The notes below the pieces were generated by a model. That model did no database searches, was not told the origin of the DNA, and was given only the letters and a program-made list of their open reading frames with translations. 64,000 nt of DNA from Thermochaetoides thermophila DSM 1495 (taxonomy: Eukaryota; Ascomycota; Sordariomycetes; Sordariales; Chaetomiaceae), in assembly GCF_000221225.1 (NCBI RefSeq), contig NW_006383032.1:4695213-4759212 (forward strand), in the 5' to 3' direction. The position numbers and the translations under genes were made by a program. This document shows, one piece after another, positions 37,963 through 48,851 of the stretch; position 1 is the first letter of the stretch, and each line of letters opens with the position of its first letter.

Positions 37963-38965
37963 ATGACTTTGAGGAGCAATCTAACCAGTCAACACCCGAG
38001 TCTTTTCGTTGCAAAACCGGAAGATTATCATGCGAACACCTTGACACCTACACCATCTAAAAGTCCAATGCAGGCCCGGCCAGAAAACAGCCAAGGCTCT
38101 GGCTCTGGGTCAATGACCGGATTGAAGGGCGCATTTGACAAGCCGAAGCTACGACTTGAAGTTCGAGATCTCAACCATCCAGGAGCAGCCAAGTTTTTCG
38201 CTGCCGTTAGCCCTCCTTCAATCCTCTCTGCCGCTGTAGACAATGTATTGCGACTATTATTCAGTTCCCCGTCGGAGGAGATGAAAGTCCCTCCAACGCG
38301 ATCTATAACGCTGATATTGCGCGATATGGATGGCGTGGCCTACACCAGGGGGGTAAAAGATGGCCTTCCTTGCTTCTGTTTTGATCTCAGAGTGCTCACA
38401 CAATCTCAAACTCTAGACCGAGCTGGACAATGACCACAAGGAGATTCACTTCTCTCTCAAATACATCAACTCAATCTACCCAACATCCCTTCTGAAGGAC
38501 GAAATTGCCGGTGTCATTACCCACGAAGTGGTCCATTGCTATCAGTGGGATGGCCAAAATAGCTGTCCTGGTGGATTGATTGAGGGCATCGCAGACTGGG
38601 TACGTTTGAATTGCGGCTTGAGTCCACCTCATTGGACGAGGGAACCCAACGGAGGTATGTGTTCTTCTATTCCTGAATTCTAACTGGGTTGTTTTCGAGG
38701 ACAAGAGCGACAAAACTGACATGGGTCGATTATTTGCTTGTCATTGTGCAACATAGAGTGGGATAGGGGCTACGAGCACACAGCATATTTTCTACAATAT
38801 CTCGAGGAGCGCTTCGGAGAGGGAACTGTCCGTCGACTCAACGATAAGCTTCGGCACAGTTACGAAGCTGAGCGGTTTTGGACGGAGCTTTTTGGCCAGT
38901 CAGTGGAGGAGCTATACAACGATTATGTGAAAAGTCAAGAATGCGGTGTCAAGGTTACTGTTTAG
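37963..38965 (+). CDS. Plant-type basic secretory protein (BSP)-like metallopeptidase
   Basis: Protein of the BSP family (peptidase-like, also found in plants and bacteria). Exons 37963-38352, 38417-38654 and 38757-38965, 278 aa, all joins in phase. The zinc-binding HExxH motif is HEVVH (residues 166-170), followed by the family's CYQWDG. Further family landmarks are GLIEGIADWVRLNCGL and WDRGYEHTAYFLQYLEERFG. The C-terminus has FWTELFGQSVEELYNDYV. No N-terminal signal peptide is visible, although the plant members are named for secretion; the fungal protein may be cytosolic, or a leader may be missing from this model. The GTACGT in the second exon is read as coding because WVRLNCGL is conserved. 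Proteolytic activity is inferred from the motif only. Confidence 0.85.
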
Positions 38966-39320
38966 ACCTACCAGTTGAGGCAGTGGTGAACAACATCAAG
39001 AACCTTTGACCAGGTCAACAGTGTAGTATTGGAGTGAACCTATGACCGGCTGACACAACTCGCCTTTACACAAACTTGACGTGGTTTCCTGTCCATTTTA
39101 CTTGATTCTGGGTGCATTGGCAAGTCCGCATTAAACTAACCATCAGTCGTCTCGTTCCTGATCCCTCTTTGTGTCTGATAGAAAAACAACCAGTTGAAAC
39201 GCCAAACTCCGGAAAAACACCTTCAAAAAGATAGATGCCTATTTGAAGAGCGACACCACGGTGTCATCCTTCAAATATCCTTCTGTCTCAATTACAAAAC
39301 TCACAACAGACGAGGATGGG
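38966..39320. other. Short convergent 3' region
   Basis: About 350 bases between the BSP-like gene stop and the stop of the minus-strand membrane-protein gene. No feature beyond expected 3' untranslated sequence. Confidence 0.4.
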
Positions 39321-40646
39321 TCATGATCTCCCGAATGCCCTTTCACTTCCGCTCACCACACTACCCACATCTGACCAGCTCCCCGGTGTCGGAATACCGT
39401 CCCCACCCTCTGATTCATGATCGCTCACAACATACTCGTCACCGTCAGTGCTGGGGGCAGCAGTAACGTTCCTCCACTCGCCCACCACACTGGTTGAGTC
39501 TGACCCCACGGGAGTAAGCTGACCCTCGCTGATGATCTCAGCCTCGGACTCCGACTCAACCACAGCTGAAATTTCTGATGGAGCCGACGACACAGTATGA
39601 GAGCGAGCTTGAGCATGAGCATGAGCCCATGCCTGGATAGCCGCATATGCCTCATCGTCGAGCTCTTGGCCAGCAGTCATGTACTCGTCCTCGCCGAGCT
39701 CGTACTCAAGAGTGGCGGTGCTAGTGGTGCTAGGAGTGACTGACACAGTTTCAGTAAGGGTTGCGGTGTTAGAGGAAGGAGTGTGAGCAGTTGGTGTGGA
39801 GGAAACATCACGAATAGGAGTCCTAGGCCGAGGAGGGAGATCCTGAAGAGTTGATGCCTGGCTTTCCCGATCATCAACATCTCCAAGAGCTGTGGCAAAG
39901 TCGCTTTGTGCTGAGGAAGAGACAGAGTGAGACTCGAAGTCAAAAAGGATCTCAGAAGCAGCGGCAACCGGGCCCTGGGAACGAGGAGACTGAATACGAG
40001 GGGTAGCACCATAGATGTCGGACACAGCGCCATCATGTAGCTGAACCTGAGAGCTCGAGAGCAACTTGATTTGTTCCTCCGTGTTTATACCGTACTCGTC
40101 ACTAAAGGGGTTAGAAATGACGGAGGTCTGGAGGCCGCGTATGTCTTCGCTGGTGTTGCCACGCCGCTGTCTGAGCTCGCTGTCCAAACCGTTACGCCGG
40201 GTATTCGCTCCGCTGTTATACACCAGAGTTCCGCGATCGCCTGTCGAGTCAAACTCTAAGAAGTCGTCAAAGGTCGAACCGCGGGACTGCGACTGCTGCT
40301 GCTCTTCACTTTCTCGCTCCCGCCGCCGTTGTTCCTCACGTACAGCATTCCAATACAGAAGTTCCTCTCGTTGTCTCCTCCGTGTTTCTTCATCGGCATC
40401 CATTTCATAAGACTGATAGAAACCCTCGGCATCCTCCGGGCGGTTGAAGCGAGGCTCCCGCCCAGCCCGCCGTGCCGGGTCGACGTTGTCACCTAAGGCA
40501 TGAAGAGCAATCGCGATGCGTCTCCGGAGGTCATTTGCGAGTCGACGAACTTCGGGGCTTTCATAAAGAGCTATTGCCGCAGCAACGGCCACCGATGCGG
40601 CGACGATACCGACGGAGGCAAATGCGGCGTGGTTAATGGGCGGCAT
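39321..40646 (-). CDS. Fungal membrane-anchored protein of unknown function
   Basis: Single-exon gene of 441 codons starting at the ATG at 40646. I do not recognise a named family. What is visible: one hydrophobic Ala/Val-rich segment near the N-terminus (residues ~6-28), then a basic Arg-rich stretch (RRLANDLRRRIAIA) consistent with a single membrane anchor and a soluble C-terminal body. Next comes a charged, probably helical segment rich in Arg, Glu and Gln (~80-125) and a motif ISNPFSDEYGI (~185-196). The rest is Ser/Thr/Glu-rich and likely disordered, with an AHAHAQARSH repeat and the C-terminal motif PGSWSDVGSVVS. The open frame is long and consistent in composition, so coding status is likely. 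It could be an organelle outer-membrane or ER-tethered adaptor, but nothing in the sequence proves this. Confidence 0.72.
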   Translation of the reverse strand: MPPINHAAFASVGIVAASVAVAAAIALYESPEVRRLANDLRRRIAIALHALGDNVDPARRAGREPRFNRPEDAEGFYQSYEMDADEETRRRQREELLYWNAVREEQRRRERESEEQQQSQSRGSTFDDFLEFDSTGDRGTLVYNSGANTRRNGLDSELRQRRGNTSEDIRGLQTSVISNPFSDEYGINTEEQIKLLSSSQVQLHDGAVSDIYGATPRIQSPRSQGPVAAASEILFDFESHSVSSSAQSDFATALGDVDDRESQASTLQDLPPRPRTPIRDVSSTPTAHTPSSNTATLTETVSVTPSTTSTATLEYELGEDEYMTAGQELDDEAYAAIQAWAHAHAQARSHTVSSAPSEISAVVESESEAEIISEGQLTPVGSDSTSVVGEWRNVTAAPSTDGDEYVVSDHESEGGDGIPTPGSWSDVGSVVSGSERAFGRS

Positions 40647-42848
40647 CCTCAAGAGGGGACCCAAAAGACGGGCAGTGGAACATAAAAAGGAGAGCAGAGG
40701 GCAGGCATCCAGCGACAGATGTTAACAAACCCTGGCGGGTAAAGGATTCAGAAGATGGGTTAGAACTACTGCACAAGATGGTTCAGATGACAGGAGATAA
40801 ACTTGACTTCATTATAGGCCGCAGGAGGCCTACAGTACAGAGGTGATGATGGCCTTGACGGGTTGATGATGATGTGGGTGAGGTGAGCTTGCGTGTCACT
40901 CGTCCCCAGTGAGAAGAGCTTCGCCACTTCACCCAAGCAACAAGGAAGTATGATTCGCAGGCGCTGCGCGGGGCAGGCAGGGGGGCATGACCGCAAGGCA
41001 GTCTGTTGTGATTGCTCGGGCAACAAACAGAACAACTTTAACTTTTGGCCTTAATTGACATTCGCAATGGTTCCTTCAATTGCTCTCATGTTTTTAAAAC
41101 CTGGGTCCACGATGCAAAACTAATCCAGTATGATGGCCAACAACCGCGGAAGAAATTGAAAACCTCAGATTAGGCCGTATCAAGTACAATTTGGTTCATC
41201 CCTAGACACAGTGCTACAGTGCGCCAGGGTTTCTTTTGTTAGCCCCTTCGAGGGTTTGGTGGCGCGCACTTAGTCACTCTTGAGTGGGCTTGCTCCCCAA
41301 GGAACTAACAAAACACACTCCGTCACGTCTCATATGAAGTGACCAGGGATGCACGGATCCGTACCAGGTACCTTGTGCTTGAATGCAACGAGCTTCTTCC
41401 AGACTGCAGATTCCCTTTTGGCGTTCCGAGTAGAGTTGATCAGACGATGCAGGTTGCAACGATAGGTTTTTTTGGGAAAATATTTGGAGAAGTTCTTTTA
41501 TCACCAGTAGGAAACGGTGAAGGGCTCTGTGGCAGAGACAGATACCTAAGGTGCGTACCTGAGGTGCTTGTACAGAGCAGGTACTATGTATGCCAGGGAG
41601 GTACCTTGAGTATCCTAAGAGCTTACATTCCTTACTTGTACAACATGACGGCAACTCCCGTTTTGACTGGCAACAATTGGAGAGGCTGAAAACGTCTTGA
41701 GGTGCGTGTAAGGACTTTTAACACCGTTCAAGCATTGATCCAAAATATGATTATGTGGTCTTATCGCCCCACCAGATGAGTAGTATGCTAATAATTCCTA
41801 CTGGATGCGATGTATTTGCTGTTTTCATTCGGGCTAAGATGGGGTTTGAAATGCACGAGCTTGCAAGCCGACAGCCGAGTGGGTCAGCCCGCAGGTCGGT
41901 ATCCTAGCAGATGGAGATTCACTCGGCCATCGGCCTGGCATGTCGTTGAGCTGAGTAGAAACGAACAAGGATTGCCTCTTTGACAGAGGACACAGTGGAT
42001 GGGAGCGATAAGTCCGGAACCCGGCCTTGTTGAGCGAACTTTCCAACCACAACCGCTCCATTTCCACACGTGGGAGAGCTCCCGGAACCGCGGAAGAAAC
42101 GCACAGTAATAGAGCACAGCGCGGAAACCCGCGAGATCCGGCCCCATTTTTTCCGGTCTCGACATTCGGATGAACTCGCCGCCGTAGTTCCTGCACACCG
42201 GAACACACACACGTGCGAGGCCGATAGATACGCTGTGGTCTTGTTGCATGGGCAATTGCCCGCAATTGCACGATGGGAATCCCTCGCATATGTGTCAAAG
42301 GCACCCTGGGTTCGGCTCAATTTTCTTTATTGTTGATACCCAGGTTACACTACGCGTCCGTGTCGCGATTAGCCATGTAGTACTTTAATTCATGGATATC
42401 CTTAACGCCCAACCCCCCAATATATCCCGAGTTTTGGCTATGCTCCAACGCCGAAAAAAAAAAAAAAACAATAGAAGAAGCTGAAGACGCGGTCGGCGAA
42501 AAAGGCAGGAGAAAGATACCGTCGGCACCCACGGGTCCGATGGAGTCCTCCATGGAGCCTCAGTGGGATTCGGCTCCACCATGTTGATGGTGTCGTGCCG
42601 ATTCGGTCAAACTCCGCATCCATTTCCTCAAATCATCGTCCCCCGGATTTTGTTCCCATAAAGCATTGGCAGTTTGTCTAAATGAGAAAAATGCTGTGTC
42701 CTTTTGCGCCTGTTGGGTATAATCGATAAGAGCCTAGCTTGAGTCAAGACACAGGACGAGTGTGCTGATATCTGGCTGGCATAGGAGTGTTTGCAAAAGC
42801 AGGTGTTGATGAGTCGACTGCCGAACATATCGCTGCCGAAGACTCAAC
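40647..42848. other. 2.2 kb intergenic stretch
   Basis: Lies upstream of the membrane-protein gene and downstream of the 69-aa gene. It contains repeated GTAC-centred words (41361-41372, 41541-41610) and a run of 15 A at 42454-42468. A locally GC-richer block (41880-42310) is open in several frames on both strands, with no recognisable protein. No gene is supported. Confidence 0.4.
42454..42468 (+). repeat. Poly-A run
   Basis: Fifteen consecutive A residues in intergenic DNA. It could be a mononucleotide microsatellite; there is no adjacent target-site duplication or element to suggest a retroposed tail. Confidence 0.7.
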
Positions 42849-43126
42849 TTAATGAGACTTGGTGCTCGCACTACTTGAGGAGGTTACCGAGGAGGCCGAC
42901 GAAGTAGAGCCTTGGCGCTCAGCCTTTCGCTTCTCACTACAGATCCCGTGTCAGAAGCAATCTGACTACCTTAGAACGAATACCGATATGAGGGCAGCAC
43001 ATACTGAGTGTTGCGGTCGAGCAACGTGCATTCCCACTTGGCACCGCCAGTCTTGATGTGGAACTTGATGCCCTTAGTTTGGAGTTGGGCCTGGAGGAGG
43101 TCGTAAACTTGATCCTTGGACGGCAT
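42849..43126 (-). CDS. Small two-exon gene, 69-aa conserved-type protein of unknown function
   Basis: Exons 43126-43005 and 42936-42849, joined over a 68-nt intron with GTATGT donor and a CTGTAG acceptor. Coding length is 210 nt including stop. The protein starts MPSKDQVYDLLQAQLQTKG, continues KFHIKTGGAKWECTLLDRN, then after the join EKRKAERQGSTS and ends in a Ser-rich tail KSH. It is small, soluble and hydrophilic, with one Cys and no signal peptide or membrane segment. The first exon reads like an alpha-helix followed by a beta-hairpin. A TATA box lies about 150 bases upstream. I do not recognise a family with a known role. Evidence for reality is the clean splice signals, phase, a promoter element and regular amino-acid composition. 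Confidence 0.7.
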
Positions 43127-46100
43127 TGTGTGGGCTGTAAGTGGGAAACAGAAGCAGTTGAGGGTGTGGGCAGGCTGGAGACACCGAGAGAACGAATGGG
43201 AAGATCACGAGTGAAGAGTTGAATGCGAGAATGGTTGTGAATGGGCTTGAGGAAGAGGAGGGAGCAGGAAGAGGTTTATATCTGTGGACTAGAAGACGTC
43301 TCCGATGGTCGGGCCCAGAAACCAGGTACGTAACTGGGCACGGCCTGCAACTCGACAGGCACAGATGAGATGAGTTGAGGGTTCTCGGGTTCTGGAAGGC
43401 CAGGCTTGCGCATCTAATTGCAGGGAGGTGGAAGGGGGGTGGGAATGGGATGCGTACGGAGTGCCTCAGAATTGGCGCTTGAGGTCAATGAGCCATTTCT
43501 CACTTATCCTCCATCTTACGCTACCACCGGCATCCTTGTTTGGGAAGAACCGTGGGCGCTGCAGTTTCCGCGTGTGGAGACCAGAGAACAACCCCCAACA
43601 TTCAACTGCTGAGCGGTACCTACGGTACCGACTATCTTACCTATCCACCTATTTGTTCCTTGCATGTATTCGTTGTGCATGTGCCCAGGCTGATGATATA
43701 TGAAGCGTACAAACTTTCCGCGTGCTCATCCTATGTGATTACCTAACCTTACACAGCGCACAGAAACCGGGTACACAGTTTGTTGTTTGGTAAACGCTTC
43801 GCTCGTCATCTCAGATTACCGTCTTCCAGGCCTTGGGCAGAGCAGTTCGATACGCAGTTGGACGCTTACCCGGGCTGACGGCTTTAGCCATGTCCCCGAG
43901 CCTCCTTTAGGAACTCCACTTGAGTCCCCCACCAAGGCTGCAGCGCGAGAACACAGTGGCAGATTGGGTTGTTCTGGCAACTCTCATCAAGATACTCTCT
44001 AACAACGCTGAACTGGGGCTGGCAACTAAGTACTGAAACGCCCACGGCAAGCGGGCGCTTTCCGCATCGCATATGTCCGGTCTAAGAAGCGCTTTTGAAC
44101 ATTAGAAACAGCCTTGATTTCTTACGGTTTCAGGAGATTCCGGGCTTCCGGACTATCCAGACACAGTGAAACAGCGAGGCCTGGAAACCAACGGTGCCAT
44201 CATCGGCACCTTCGCTCTCAGTTGCCCTCCACGCCAAAGCCCAGCCCGGCCTTTGTGTGTTTCGCGTTGGCTGCATGATGGGTAACGCGCGTGCTGCCAT
44301 CCAATTCGCCATATTGCTTGGCAACTGTGGACAAACCGGGCGGCATGCTGCCTTGCCCCTCCTGCAACGGAAGCACGATCGATGCATCCAACCTCTGCAG
44401 GATCGATGGTCTAAGTCATGTATGTGTGTGCAGTATGTTGTCAGACCAGTAAAGAATGAGTGATTTTTCTGGCCAAGAGATCAGGGTAGGATGTTGAACA
44501 CTTCGTGGTCGCTGTCCTGTCTTGTTGGTGTTGGGGCCCTGGGGATGTGTGTGCTGAGCTGATTCCTGTTTGCTCCGCGGGCAGGGTCTTTCTGTGGACC
44601 CTGAATTTGATTTTGGTGTGCCCCAACCCTCGACCCACAGATTTGCTTTATCGGGGCTCGCTAACGGTCAAACCCGCTCGGAAAAACCAGTTTGAACCAA
44701 TGGTAAGTTAAGCTGGTTCTCAATTTGGGAAAGTGGTTGCTGTTGTCCGCTTCAAGCGATGGCACTACTCCCGCTTACTTCCATAGATAGCGATACTGAC
44801 ATAATCAGTTTGCGCTAAAGCATACCTATACAATTCCACGGTTAAGGGATAAGGTGCCCTAACGCGGCGGGGACTGGGCCAAACAAGAACCTTTGATCTT
44901 CGCCTGAATGCCGCAAGAAGCAGTCAAACTCCTAGGATGGTCTAAATCCTATAGACTGATGTCGCTGATCCATCACATGTATCAAAAGCGAATCGGGAGA
45001 AGTCATTTGGTTATCACGGCTGTGCAGGGCTGTGAGAAACATGCGAATCTTGGCGAGAGCACTAGGTGTCAGGGTTAAAGGAAATCATCGTCACTTTAAC
45101 AACCACCCCCCTCTCCTCCCCAAAATAAAGTGAAACATTCAGCTGCAAAGGATGCCAAGGACTCTCGAGAATATGGAAAACAGGTTAGAGACCACGTTCC
45201 GTTAGGTTAAGTTAGGACACGGCAGGACGAGGACGCAATGCCAGTTGGGTAGTCGTTGTGGTCTTCTTACTCTCACACAATCACTGACTTTTAGACTACG
45301 GGGTCGTTTTCCTGCCTGTATGGTAGGGAACCCGTCCGTTTGCATGGACATCCCCCACGAGTGAATGGCGGACTAAGAGAGGGGTGACAGTTGCAGAAAG
45401 CTGGGGCTGCTTTGGCCTGCCGATTCGCTTACCCTCTTTGGCCGCAACACGTATAGGATGTGCCCACGTCCACGCACCCGCTTCTGCGGAAGACTGCGTC
45501 ACCTTGAGACAAATTGATCGAACAGACTAGAGGCAGGCAAATAAGAAGCTTACCTGTCTGCCCAAGGTGGGGTCGGAGGACTGCTTGCTTGCTTTCCCTT
45601 CAGCCGCCCCGTCTCTGCACGTACCATGTCAGTGTGCTCCTCAGGGAGTCCCCAAGATGTTGCTGATTGATAAGACTCGCACGACGTTGCGCTGGCATTA
45701 GGTAATTCTCTGGGGAATTCACTCTCAAAGTAGCTTCCTCTTGGCAACGGCATGGAGAGTTGTAAGAATCCCCCTCCCCTTTGGATGAAAAACATGTCTT
45801 ACTACCCTTGAAGTGTTTTTTTCTGTCAGACATCGAGGCTTGAAAACTCTTGGCTGTCCAACGGTCAGTCGGTTGTCCGCTAATCCCCACTACGTTAATT
45901 TGTTGCAATGCACGATGAGCAGTAGATGGGGTTTTAATGCTTGCCGTACCCGAGCCGGAGTTTAGCATGACTTAACTAGCGTTTGGACGCGGCTTGAAAT
46001 GGCTCAAGCGATTGTGTAATGGCTGGAAAGAGCAAGTTAACCACACAGGTATTCCTGGCACCCATATGCCCCATCCGACCTTGATGGCTGCGGCTGTGGT

Positions 46101-46693
46101 TGTACAAATGACAATGGAAGAAATGAAATAAAGTGTATAAATAGGGGAGTTGCGAGTGGCTACCGTGTTATTCTATGAGCCTGCAATCACCCATCAGCTT
46201 CTGTGATACCGAGGCCGCCACATTTTTGGGAGCTGTTCTTGTCGATTTCAGTACCTGCCTACCTGCTTGGATGACCGAGACTGGGTACTATTATATTTAC
46301 TTCGCCACGCACAAGGGATCAATGGCTAAGCAAGGAGGAATGGCCAAATTCGGCTTTTTACGGAGAGCCCGCATCATGTACAACTTTTTTTGTGCTAAAC
46401 CAAGCCGTACAGTCTGAAGCTAGGCGCCGAAAACTGGTGAGCGCATAGTCGAGTACAGGTAGGTAGTCTGCAGGAAAACCGGGCTGAGGGTAAAGGTCCG
46501 CTTCCCTCAGACATTGCCAAGACGCTCTGCTTTCAAGGCCAACTCACAGCCATGACCACTGGCGGCGACAATCAAATATGTGCCACAAAGGAGTTGAAAG
46601 AGTCATTACAATCATCGTCATCAGCGTAACCGGCCAGCCAAGATGCTACTCAAAAAACACCTGCCATACTAGTACAGTCTATACTTCTTGGTA
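43127..46693. other. 3.6 kb intergenic stretch
   Basis: Between the 69-aa gene and the stop codon of IDH2. The left ~200 bases should be the promoter of the small gene. Short open frames (for example 45600-45968 on minus and 44194-44463 on plus) have no domains, no splice partners and no consistent composition. I see no transposon ends, tRNA or rRNA. Confidence 0.4.
43275..43280 (-). promoter_or_regulatory. TATA box of the 69-aa gene
   Basis: Minus-strand TATAAA within ATATAAACCTC, about 150 bases before the start codon. Position and sequence fit a core promoter element of a well-expressed, possibly inducible fungal gene. Not tested by any transcript data here. Confidence 0.45.
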
Positions 46694-48162
46694 TCATAGC
46701 TTAGCGATAATGGCCTGAGCGTACTCCGTCGTGGTCGCCTTGCCACCCAGATCACCAGTCAGGTGCTTGCCCTCAGCCAGGGTATCAAATGCCGCCTTCT
46801 CGATGCGATCAGCATACTCGTTGAGGCCCATGTGCCTCAGCATCATCATGGAGCTGAGGAGAAGGGCAGTGGGGTTGGCAAGGTTCTTGCCAGCGATATC
46901 AGGAGCGGAACCATGGACGGCTTCGAAGATCGAGCACTCATCGCCGATGTTGCCCGAGGGGGTCAGACCCAGACCACCAATCAAGCCGGCGCACATATCG
47001 GACAAAATGTCGCCATACAGGTTGGGCATGACCAGCACCTTGTCATTGTAAGGAACAGGGTCGGTGACCATTTTAAGGCAGGTATTGTCGAGCAGCTCGG
47101 CATCGAACTCAATATCCGGGAACTCCTGGGCGACGCGGCGGCCGACATCGAGGAAAAGACCGTCACTCATCTTCATGATAGTGGCCTTGTGGACGACGCG
47201 GACCTTCTTGCGGCCAATGGCACGGGCGTGCTGGAAGGCGAACCGGAGGACGCGCTCGCTGGCTTCCCGGGTGATAAGCTTGATGCTCTGAACGACACCA
47301 TCCACCACAACGTGCTCAATGCCCGAGTACTCGCCCTCGGTGTTCTCGCGGATTAGAACAGTGTCGACATTATCGTAGGGAGTCTTGCAACCGGCAACGG
47401 ACCGGCAGGGACGGAGGTTGGCAAAGAGGTTGAAGGTACGGCGAAGAGTAAGGTTAAGAGAAACGTGGCCCTTGCCAATTGGGGTCTACGAGCAGTTAGA
47501 GGTGCTGAAAAGGGGCAACCGAAAATTTTAAACATACAGCCAGGGGGCCCTTCAGGGCAACCTTGTTCTTCTTGATGCTTTCGATAGCAGCATCGGGAAT
47601 AGTGGTCTTACCGTCCTTCAAAACGGGGTCGACGTTGATGGGCTCCCAAACAATGGGAGTCTGTTTTGGTCAGTATTGTGTCGTTGTGATCTCCCAACGG
47701 CATTGGGTGGCACAGGATGAGCAGAAGCTACAAACCTTCGCGGCGGCAAAGATATCTTTGACGGCGGCGGAGATCTCGGGACCAATGCCATCACCCTCGA
47801 TCAAGCTAACGGTGTAGCGGCCCTACAGAGATGTCTCAGTTGTACTGTTCCTTACGGCAGAATAAACACCTCGGGGCTATCCTGAGTGATTTTCATGGGT
47901 TGAAAATGACAGCTGAAGTGCCCTGGACGGTTGGTAATTTTGGCCTACCTGTGCATCCTTCTGGCCGGTGAACTTTGCGATGGAGTCCTGCGACGAGTAG
48001 AACCTGCTCTGTAACGTCTCAATGTCAGCACAGAGTCGCTCAAGACATAGGACACATTGGGTTGTGATGTCGCACCTGTAGGGACAGAGAGACGGCCGCG
48101 CGGGGAGCCGCACGGAAGCACTGGCGCTGCATAGGCGCAGCGATGGAGCGGAGGGCGAACAT
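46694..48162 (-). CDS. IDH2: Mitochondrial NAD-dependent isocitrate dehydrogenase, subunit 2
   Basis: Subunit of the NAD-linked isocitrate dehydrogenase of the TCA cycle (isocitrate to 2-oxoglutarate and CO2) in the mitochondrial matrix. Five exons: 48162-48076, 48008-47949, 47822-47736, 47660-47538, 47485-46694, giving 382 aa; the first four introns are all phase 0. The N-terminus MFALRSIAAPMQRQCFR then SRFYSSQ is a basic amphipathic transit peptide with an R-x-Y/S-type cleavage site. The mature enzyme shows VSLIEGDGIGPEI, RENTEGEYSGIEH, GVVQSIKLITREASERV, NLYGDILSD and IFEAVHGSAPDIAG. The motif GVVQSIKLITR and retained NLYGDILSD active-site segment mark it as the catalytic Idh2 type rather than regulatory Idh1. 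It shares a divergent promoter with SEC5. Confidence 0.95.
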
Positions 48163-48851
48163 GGTGAACACTGGCGTCTAAAGTGAAGAGGGCCGTCAAA
48201 TGGAAGGGGGTGCTGCACCGTAGGGAGATGCAAGGGTCCAGAGGACGTCGAGAGCAACCGCCAGGTCCAGTGAGGAAACGTCAAGTTTGATACTCGATGC
48301 TTTTTATGCGCAGATAAAAGTTAATCGATTTCACCTCCCACTGCTTGCCTTGGGAACCCACAGGAATGGCAGGATTTGGCAGCGGGACAACGGCTGGGAC
48401 CGTGCACTGCAGGGATCTTGAACCGCGCGGCGACATGCCATTACGTCGATGAAAAGCCGACGGACTTGCATCTTATCTCCTCACCGCCTGATAAGTGCGG
48501 CAGAATCTTTGAAAAAAGGCAAGGGTTAGTATCCGGCGGGCGGTGAGCAGCACGATGACGCGGTGACCCACGCTCTCCTTTGGCTCTTCTCGGGCGTTCT
48601 TGAGACAGCGAGTGATGCGCGCCAAGCTGCCTAACGGGAGTCCCACCGAAACCCCACGCAACGTTTCCAACCCCCTCTTCTCTGGTGGGTGCAAATCTCC
48701 ACCAGCTCGATCCACAGCCGGGCCGCCGGCAGCCCTACTCCCAACGTGCTGCATTGCGTAGCCGGAGACGCGACGGCGTACTCTGTAACCACCCCGAACC
48801 TTGCTCCAAGCTACTGGTGTCGCTATCAACACTACCCCCTCCGTTCCCAAC
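48163..48851. promoter_or_regulatory. Divergent promoter region IDH2 / SEC5
   Basis: 689 bases between two divergent start codons, so both promoters lie here. No individual sites can be assigned with confidence. Confidence 0.5.

Noticed and set aside
41834..42336. Several overlapping open frames on both strands
   Set aside because: A local GC-rich stretch opens many frames. None shows a domain, splice signals or a consistent composition.
45296..45968. Chain of short minus-strand frames that could be exons of one gene
   Set aside because: I could not join them with acceptable donors, branch sites and phase, and no conserved protein emerged.
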